Shown in pieces: positions 57,967 to 64,000 of a stretch of 64,000 nt of DNA; positions within the stretch are counted from its first letter, which is position 1; every line of letters begins with the position of its first letter. The notes beneath the pieces were generated by a model, which was not told the DNA's origin, did no database searches, and saw nothing but the letters and a program-made list of their open reading frames with translations. This DNA comes from Andalucia godoyi (Eukaryota > Discoba > Jakobea > Jakobida > Andaluciidae): positions 1 to 64,000 of the forward strand of contig VRVR01000015.1 in NCBI GenBank assembly GCA_009859145.1, read 5' to 3'. Both the position numbers and the translations under genes were made by a program.

Positions 57967-59697
57967 TCACGCTTCTCTTCTGTTGAAATTACGGACCTCT
58001 GTCAGCGTCAGGCACGTTCCAAGTGTCCACAAAGGTCTTGCGTGGGGAGTTTCCGTTTCTGATGGCGATGTCGATGTCGATGTCGATGTTGTTGGCGATG
58101 CCGATTGTCCTCGTGCTCTTGCAAACAGACTCGTGGCATGTACAGTCATCTTTCCAAGAATCCCTGCTTTGCTTGGGAGAGCCTCGTGCTCCTCATCAAG
58201 ATTCCGATTTTTGCATGCAATCCGCCCCACATCCCATCTGCATTTTTGATTCATGTTCGGAAAGGCAACGGACAGTTGCAAGCACGAATCCGCTGCGCAA
58301 ATTCCAATTGGAGGGAGAACATATTCTCCGTACAGCATGTTTGGAGACACAAGAACCAAGAATATTGTGGTAATCAGCTGCTTGCTATCGTAAATTTTGC
58401 AGGTTGTTATGAATGGGATGTCCGTACTCTGAAATTGCGCAAGGACATGCAGGGTATAGCAGTGAGAAGTGATGATCTTGCTGTCCTGATGGATGTACCG
58501 ATTTCTTGTGTTGTCTCGTATCCACACCCTTGGAAAAACGTGGATTTCTTTCGCTGCATCGGCACCCAGACCTTGTTGACTGCTTGCACAGCATGCAGAC
58601 GGCGATACTGACGGTGTCGCCTGAACCGCAAACAACGAACGCTTGGTATTTTCTGTTGATGATCCCGTTCCAAGCGGCGAAGTCGGCACGGCCGTGAGCT
58701 TTCCAGGTTTCTCCTGTCTTGACGGTAGTGGTCCTTCCGGAAAAGAGCGGGGATGCGGGAACGGTCTCGTCTCTTTCGGAGTGTGTTCTGAGCAAAAGTG
58801 ATCCTGAGGGTTCGTATTGTGGCTTGCGAATGCCTCCTCCGATGGAACTGTTGATGCGGATTCTTGCAGCGCCGGTTCGTCGTCGTTTGCTTGGGACTGC
58901 GCTACCTTGGAATCGACATCGCTGCTTGCGCAATGTGGAGACTGCTCCGCGACCGTCTTGCCCGTGTTCAAACAGCTTGCGATTCGACCCGCCTCCTTTC
59001 GGGATTCTCGTTTTTTCTTTTCCAGCTTTTCCCTGTAAATCTTGAAGATCTGCTGACTTTCGTCCAGTTCTATTGCTTTTGTGCATTTTGGACACATGCG
59101 AATCGTATATCTTGTTGCGAGCATTCTGTATTCGCAGCCAAGATGGAAAGAATGTCCGCAGCGCAGCGTGTGCCAGTCTTGAATCTGCCCGTCGATGCTT
59201 TCATCCAGAAGGCAAATTCCACAATCGGTATCTTTCCAGATGCTTGCAATTTCTTCTGGCAATCTGTTCCTGACATACTCGACATAGGGCGGGTCCCATA
59301 AGCTGTCTTTGACGAGCACGCTTCGCTTCCTGCGTTCCGTTTCGTCGTAGGTCTCTTCTTTTTCGTATTCTACGGCTTTTGACCATCCGAATATTGCCTG
59401 TTGCTCCTTCCATTTCTGAACGATGAAATCAGACACGTAGTGTGCTCTTGAGCCGTACATCCACTGACCCAAAATTCTCTGTGTACCAGGATGCATCTCA
59501 CGGACAAGCCTGTTTGCAATGTTCTCGAAAGCAGCCGCATTCTCCAGTCTCATTCTTCCCAGGAGCAAGCCCGGATTCTGCCGGTAACGTTCTGCAATGT
59601 CCTGGACCGTGCGCCTGTGCAACCGAGACATCTTGAATGGATATTTGACAGTATAACGAGAAGCCGCAGGCTGACTACCTTGTCTTTTGGAATTCAT
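57967..59697 (-). CDS. RING-H2 finger protein, probable E3 ubiquitin ligase
   Basis: 576 residues. A RING-H2 domain lies at about 160-210: CGIC, a spacer, then LRCGHSFHLGC and MCPKC, giving the C3H2C3 zinc ligand pattern. Such domains recruit E2 enzymes for ubiquitin transfer. The ~150 residues before it are helical and basic (RTVQDIAERYRQNPG, IVQKWKEQQAIFGW). A charged helix, a ~140-residue disordered Ser/Pro region and a beta-rich C-terminal part follow (about 385-520, IRDNTRNRYIHQDSKII). A low-complexity TSTSTS run ends it. The RING-plus-C-terminal-domain arrangement was not recognised, so the substrate is unknown. GT-rich sequence lies 75 bp upstream of the start. Confidence 0.85.
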   Translation of the reverse strand: MNSKRQGSQPAASRYTVKYPFKMSRLHRRTVQDIAERYRQNPGLLLGRMRLENAAAFENIANRLVREMHPGTQRILGQWMYGSRAHYVSDFIVQKWKEQQAIFGWSKAVEYEKEETYDETERRKRSVLVKDSLWDPPYVEYVRNRLPEEIASIWKDTDCGICLLDESIDGQIQDWHTLRCGHSFHLGCEYRMLATRYTIRMCPKCTKAIELDESQQIFKIYREKLEKKKRESRKEAGRIASCLNTGKTVAEQSPHCASSDVDSKVAQSQANDDEPALQESASTVPSEEAFASHNTNPQDHFCSEHTPKETRPFPHPRSFPEGPLPSRQEKPGKLTAVPTSPLGTGSSTENTKRSLFAVQATPSVSPSACCASSQQGLGADAAKEIHVFPRVWIRDNTRNRYIHQDSKIITSHCYTLHVLAQFQSTDIPFITTCKIYDSKQLITTIFLVLVSPNMLYGEYVLPPIGICAADSCLQLSVAFPNMNQKCRWDVGRIACKNRNLDEEHEALPSKAGILGKMTVHATSLFARARGQSASPTTSTSTSTSPSETETPHARPLWTLGTCLTLTEVRNFNRREA

Positions 59698-59769
59698 CCG
59701 TGTTTCCCCCTGAATTTGAATGGCGCGTGCGCGCGAGAGAGATAGAGAATATATATGTATGATGCGCGC

Positions 59770-59805
<36 letters not shown>

Positions 59806-60269
59806 TTGAATGGATATTACATGTTAAAAACTAATATCATCTCCAAAACATTCCGAAATGAAACAAAACAAATAAGAAAATCTAAATAAGAAAACACTAA
59901 AAAGAAAACGTAAAAATTCGAAAGGATGATTAAAGAGAATCAGGAAAAACTCAGGAGAGCGGAGACACGAGTTGTGCTTCTTTTTCTTTTTTCCCCCTTC
60001 TTCTCCTTTTCCCCGACATCGTCTGTCTGGTGGGTTACTTCCCGCCACTGACGTTTTGGCCAATGACAAGTCATTGCCAAAAAAGACGCTTTTCAAACCA
60101 AATTGTCATTCCCTCTTACCCTGTCTCTCTCTTCCTCTCATCATCATTATTCCAAATGAGCTTGGTTTTTATCTTCCTTTCCCCCTTTCCTTTGGTATTC
60201 TTCTTATATTTCTTCACTTGGGTTTCCCGGTTTGCTTTTCTCACTACTAAAACTTCTCCTCGAGCATCC
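59698..60269. other. Divergent region between RING and CCT4 genes
   Basis: 572 bp with a GT tract (59772-59804), an A-rich stretch on the RING side (about 59825-59945) and pyrimidine-rich sequence towards the CCT4 start. No gene was seen. Confidence 0.5.
59772..59804. repeat. (GT)n microsatellite
   Basis: About 16 GT units preceded by GCGCGCG, 75 bp upstream of the RING gene (CA on its coding strand). Confidence 0.97.
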
Positions 60270-62000
60270 ATGTCTGCCCCTGCTGCCGCCCCTGCCGCCT
60301 CTTCAACTGCGCAGTCTGGAGACCGTCTTAACGAGAAGGTCAAGGAACGCGATGTCAGAATGTCAAACTTGCTCGCTGCAAAATGTATGTCTTTTAATCG
60401 ACTTGTTGGAACGCCTTTTCCGGATTTGATCTAACCTTTTCTTCTTCTTCTTCTTCTTCTTCCTCGTCGTCGTCGTTGTTGTTGATGATGTTTTTTTTGC
60501 TCTCATTGTATAGCTCTTGCCGATGCCGTCCGTACTTCTCTTGGACCGCGTGGAATGGACAAGATGGTTGTGGATTCTAGTGGAGACGTTTTGATCACGA
60601 ACGACGGAGCGACTGTGCTTCGCGAGTTGGAGGTCACGCACCCTGCTGCAAAGATGCTTGTGAAGCTCTCGGCTGCTCAAGATGTGGAAGCTGGAGACGG
60701 CACTACGTCCGTCGTCGTTATCTGCGGTGCTTTGCTTTCTGCATGCCAGACCCTTTTGGAAAAGGGTATCCATGCCACAGCGATTTCGGAGGCATTCCAG
60801 GTTGCCTGCGACAAGGCTGAAGAAGTTTTGCACAGTATGGCCGTTCCTCTGCAGCTGTCGGACCGAGAAACGCTTATTCGATGTGCGCGGACATCTCTGC
60901 AGTCCAAGATCGTATCACAACATGCCGACATGCTTGCGCCAGTGGCTGTCGACGCCGTTTTGAAGATTGCCGCGAACAATAATGCGGATTTGAGAGATAT
61001 CCGCATCGTCAAGAAGCTCGGCATGACTCTTGATGACTCGGAACTCATCGACGGCCTTGTATTTGCACAAAAAGCATCGCACTTGGCCAACGGACCCACT
61101 CGTATTGAGAATGCAAAGATCGGACTGATCCAGTTCTGCTTGTCGCCGCCCAAATCCGATATGGACAACACCGTGGTGGTTTCCAACTATGAGCAGATGG
61201 ATCGCGTTCATGCAGAAGAGCGCGCGTATTTGCTGAACCTCTGCAAGAGCATCAAGAAAACAGGATGCAACGTCTTGCTTATCCAAAAGTCCATTTTGCG
61301 AGACGCCGTTACTCCCCTCTCCTTGTCCTTCCTTGCACAGATGAAGATCATGGTAATCCGAGATATTGAGCGTGACGACATCGAGTTCATCTCCAAGACT
61401 CTGGGATGCAAGCCCGTCGCCCACGTGGATCTCTTCACTGCCGACAAGCTCGGTTCCGCGAACCTCGTTGAGGAAAGCCCCACTGCTGATGGCAAGATTG
61501 TCAAGGTTACGGGGATCCCTACTGAACACAAGACCGTGTCGATTCTCTTGCGCGGCACTGCGAAGTTGATCCTTGATGAAGCGGACCGATCACTGCATGA
61601 CGCTCTTTGCGTTGTTCGAGCACTTGTCAAGAAGCAGTTCTTGATTGCGGGTGGCGGAGCTCCCGAGTCCGAGGTTGCGTACCAACTGGAGCGTTATGCG
61701 AAGACTCTTGGCGGTGTGAATGCATACTGCGTGCGGGCGTTCGCAGAGGCTTTGGAGGTGATCCCTTATACTCTGGCTGAGAATGCTGGCATGTACCCCG
61801 TGGAGGTTGTTGCCGAGCTGCGTCAGAAGCACGCAGAAGGCGGAAAGAATGTGGGCATCAATGTCCGTAGAGGTGGTGTTTCGTCGATGTTGGATGAAAA
61901 CGTTGTTCAACCATTGCTCGTGACGCTGTCGGCGATCCGATTGGCGACTGAGACCGTGCGTATGATCCTCAAGATCGACGATATTGTCCCTGTCCGCTAA
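60270..62000 (+). CDS. CCT4: T-complex protein 1 subunit delta (CCT4)
   Basis: 533 residues from two exons: 60270-60384 and 60514-62000. It is one of eight subunits of the cytosolic chaperonin CCT/TRiC, which folds actin and tubulin. Exon 1 encodes an Ala-rich start and [15 protein letters not shown]; exon 2 continues [17 protein letters not shown]. ATPase signatures are [30 protein letters not shown] and the C-terminal GGGAPESE. The delta type is suggested by [15 protein letters not shown] and [13 protein letters not shown]. Splicing joins within codon 39 (T/CT) and restores the conserved [13 protein letters not shown] block of the family; without it the protein would lack its start. The length matches the family (~535). 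Confidence 0.95.
60385..60513 (+). other. Intron of CCT4, 129 bp
   Basis: Donor GTATGT at 60385, acceptor TATAG ending at 60513, phase 1. A CTAAC at 60431-60435 is a good branch point. Between it and the acceptor lie runs of CTT, CGT, GTT and GAT triplets and a T run, with no AG until the acceptor itself. Confidence 0.93.
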
Positions 62001-62040
62001 ACTCGCCTGCATGGACAGGTGGTGCTAATGTCTCTGTTTT

Positions 62041-62130
<90 letters not shown>

Positions 62131-62377
62131 TCTCTCTCTCTCTCTATCTTTTTCTGTTGTTGCTGTGTCTTATTACTGCTTCTATGCGTCTGCTGCACCT
62201 TTTATACACCTACAGGATAAATGCGAAATGACTTTTTCTTCGGTGTTTTCTTGTTTAGAATCCGTTATCCGTCCACGAAAATCTTTACAATCCCATATCT
62301 TCTTTCTCCATGTACATGTACATTTTTGAGACGTAAATCAGCTGGGGGAATAGGGGAGGGAAATCGCACTTCTGTTT
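62001..62377. other. 3' flank of CCT4 with CT tract
   Basis: 377 bp between convergent genes; the first third is the CT tract (62042-62147). The remainder is the shared 3' UTR area, with no further gene. Confidence 0.6.
62042..62147. repeat. (CT)n microsatellite with two interruptions
   Basis: About 105 bp of CT repeat interrupted near 62073 and 62127, starting 42 bp after the CCT4 stop codon. Confidence 0.97.
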
Positions 62378-63439
62378 CTATTCATCTTCGCCATCATCTT
62401 CATCGTCCCTGTAGCGACTATTATCACCGTCTTGCTCCTCCATGTCGTCAGAAATCTTGCTCCGACCGCTTTGTCTTTCGTGCGGATCGGGACTCTTAGA
62501 GAACAAGGATGGAGACCGAGCCGATCGCCCAGAAATCTGTGTGTACCTCCTAGACGTCTCTCTGTTGCACATGTTGACCAACGTTTCCAATTGCTCGGAA
62601 GAGGCACATGTCATTGCCCGAGAGAGATCATCAATCACAACCTCGGGTCTGGCAAACCCGCGGTCTCCTGGGTCATTCCGTGCCTTCACGCCGCCACGTG
62701 AGGAAACCATTCGAAGCCCCGCACCTTGCCTTTCTTCGTCCCAAAAGCACATTATTGCAAATCGGACAATGTCTCCGTCTCGGATCAATGGCCGCGAGCT
62801 TCGAAACTCGACGTCGCAGAGAGACCGCGCATGCTGGATTCCGTTTTGCGCAACCATGTCGAACGCATATCTCGAATAGTCCTTCATCATGCAGAAATGC
62901 AGCAAAAATACACGATTCGCAGCATCCTCATAAACCAAATCTGCAAAATGGCGGACGCTGCCAAGCCCCAGTTTCGTACACGGAACGTGCATCTGCATCC
63001 TCTTCACTCTTTCAAACTTCAGAAGACTGCACGCAACACCAAAGCAAATTTCAATAGTGGTCAGCTCGGAAAAGAATGCTTTCTGTCGAAGCAGCGATCG
63101 CATCCTTTGGCGGAGGTTGATGACTGCAGTATAAGGATGTAGACCTCCGTCATCCGCCCATCGCTGGCTGCGCTGTCCATGCATGACAAGCTCAAACTTC
63201 TCAGAAACGTCAATCAGCCCAATCCGAATAAGAAACAAAACCGTCCGTCTCGCTTGCTCCGACGACGCAGGCATAAAATGTCGCCCGTACTCGTCATAAA
63301 AAGAAGTAAACAGCACCGGAGACGACGAGACCGACGAACCACTCTCCGACGACAATTGCACCTGTGGCACCTGCTGTTGCTGCTGGGGTTGTTGTAGTTG
63401 TTGGGGACGCTCCTCACTGACATTGATCCCTCCTTCCAT
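62378..63439 (-). CDS. Unknown protein with Gln-rich start and acidic tail
   Basis: 353 residues. Gln-rich and Ser-rich runs fill residues ~12-45. An ordered middle of about 200 residues follows, with alternating hydrophobic strands and helices (SFYDEYGRHFMPAS, LFLIRIGLIDVSEKFELV, RVFLLHFCMMKDYSRYAFDMV, DIVRFAIMCFWDEE). The C-terminus is charged and acidic (MEEQDGDNSRYRDDEDDGEDE region). No membrane helix or signal peptide is clear, and no known family was recognised. The well-formed middle makes a real gene likely. Confidence 0.7.
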   Translation of the reverse strand: MEGGINVSEERPQQLQQPQQQQQVPQVQLSSESGSSVSSSPVLFTSFYDEYGRHFMPASSEQARRTVLFLIRIGLIDVSEKFELVMHGQRSQRWADDGGLHPYTAVINLRQRMRSLLRQKAFFSELTTIEICFGVACSLLKFERVKRMQMHVPCTKLGLGSVRHFADLVYEDAANRVFLLHFCMMKDYSRYAFDMVAQNGIQHARSLCDVEFRSSRPLIRDGDIVRFAIMCFWDEERQGAGLRMVSSRGGVKARNDPGDRGFARPEVVIDDLSRAMTCASSEQLETLVNMCNRETSRRYTQISGRSARSPSLFSKSPDPHERQSGRSKISDDMEEQDGDNSRYRDDEDDGEDE

Positions 63440-63777
63440 TTCACCGTTTCCGTGCGAAAATCCACCCTAATCCCCTTTCTCTGTCGCGCTTCCTAATCGG
63501 ACTAAATAATATTTGTCCTTGCGGGGGCCAGAGGGGCGTTGGTTCGGAAGAGGGAGAGGGGGTCATTCTTCTCCGACTGTACATGGCGCCATGCGCATTG
63601 CAGGCTGCATGCATCTCGATTGACGCTGCATCAGTTGATGCTATCGGAGGAACCAGACGGGTTTGGGAGATGGGCGTGCTGTTCGGGAGAGTAAGCAAGG
63701 ATCCGTCAAGGAAACGACACAACAGGAACAAATTAAGAGAAAAAGCAGGCACACAGAAAGAGACAGACAGACACACA

Positions 63778-63831
<54 letters not shown>

Positions 63832-63877
63832 CAACGAGAAAAAGGGAAAGAGGAAAGAGAAACCGCTCTGAGAAGAA
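63440..63877. other. Divergent region before AP-4 sigma
   Basis: 438 bp with adjacent (CA)n (63771-63795) and (GA)n (63796-63831) tracts that end 47 bp before the AP-4 sigma ATG. No gene was seen. Confidence 0.5.
63771..63831. repeat. (CA)n followed by (GA)n microsatellites
   Basis: CA run at 63771-63795 passing directly into a GA run to 63831 (with an AAAG interruption shortly after), upstream of AP-4 sigma on its coding strand. Confidence 0.96.
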
Positions 63878-64000
63878 ATGATTCGATTTGTAATGTTGGT
63901 GAACAAACAAGGGCAAACGCGGCTTGCGCAGTATACAAAGTACATTAGCATTGATGAAAGAACAGCATTGGAAGCAGAGGTGGTTCGAAAGTGTCTTGGG
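63878..64000 (+). CDS. AP4S1: AP-4 complex subunit sigma, N-terminal part
   Basis: The first 41 codons are present, then the window ends. The start MIRFVMLVNKQGQTRLAQYT is the longin-fold sigma signature. The NKQGQTRL core and the later ALEAEVVRKCLG fit AP-4 sigma better than AP-1 or AP-2 sigma (NRAGKTRL / NRQGKLRL types). AP-4 is a non-clathrin adaptor for trans-Golgi cargo sorting. Confidence 0.85.
   Translation, partial: MIRFVMLVNKQGQTRLAQYTKYISIDERTALEAEVVRKCLG

Overview
The window is nuclear DNA from a ciliated or flagellated eukaryote. It encodes an outer-arm-type dynein heavy chain, a CFAP73/CCDC42-type axonemal protein, the chaperonin subunit CCT4, an Hsp110, a p115/Uso1 tether, a SCYL1 pseudokinase, the start of an AP-4 sigma subunit, an Rh-type ammonium transporter and a mitochondrial ETF-ubiquinone oxidoreductase. 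The genome is compact and very intron-poor. Almost every gene is one open frame, including a 13.7 kb dynein gene; the only clear intron is a 129-bp GT-AG intron in CCT4. Genes alternate between strands, so this is not the long one-strand array of a kinetoplastid. Several convergent neighbours lie 30-240 bp apart, and two stop codons touch or overlap an AATAAA. The species cannot be named from the sequence. A free-living unicellular flagellate fits; no plastid-specific gene was seen.

Layout: 1-13 kb holds a truncated coiled-coil gene, a secreted papain-family protease, an ABCF ATPase, ETF-QO, a coiled-coil protein with UVR-like motifs, a tiny membrane protein and the Rh transporter. 13-27 kb is the dynein heavy chain. 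27-34 kb holds a small two-helix membrane protein, a protein with a degenerate kinesin-like domain and the CFAP73-like protein, so three cilium or microtubule-type genes lie within about 20 kb. 34-46 kb holds a 1,698-residue low-complexity protein, a methyltransferase of an uncharacterised family, SCYL1 and a six-helix FRAG1/DRAM-like protein. 46-64 kb holds GlnRS, Hsp110, a possible SKP1-like relic, a GST-like protein, a Nudix hydrolase, p115/Uso1, a RING protein, CCT4, an unknown protein and AP-4 sigma.

The genes are mostly independent housekeeping functions. The functional themes are ciliary motility (dynein, CFAP73-like, perhaps the kinesin-like protein), protein folding (CCT4, Hsp110), Golgi and vesicle traffic (p115, SCYL1, AP-4) and metabolism or translation (ETF-QO, Rh transporter, GlnRS, ABCF, Nudix).

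The most unusual items are: a ~330-bp duplicated element lying in sense orientation directly upstream of two unrelated genes; the pseudo-kinesin with all three nucleotide-contact motifs lost; a short GC-rich hairpin found in two intergenic regions with pairing-preserving changes; and long pure GA/CT/GT tracts at gene borders.
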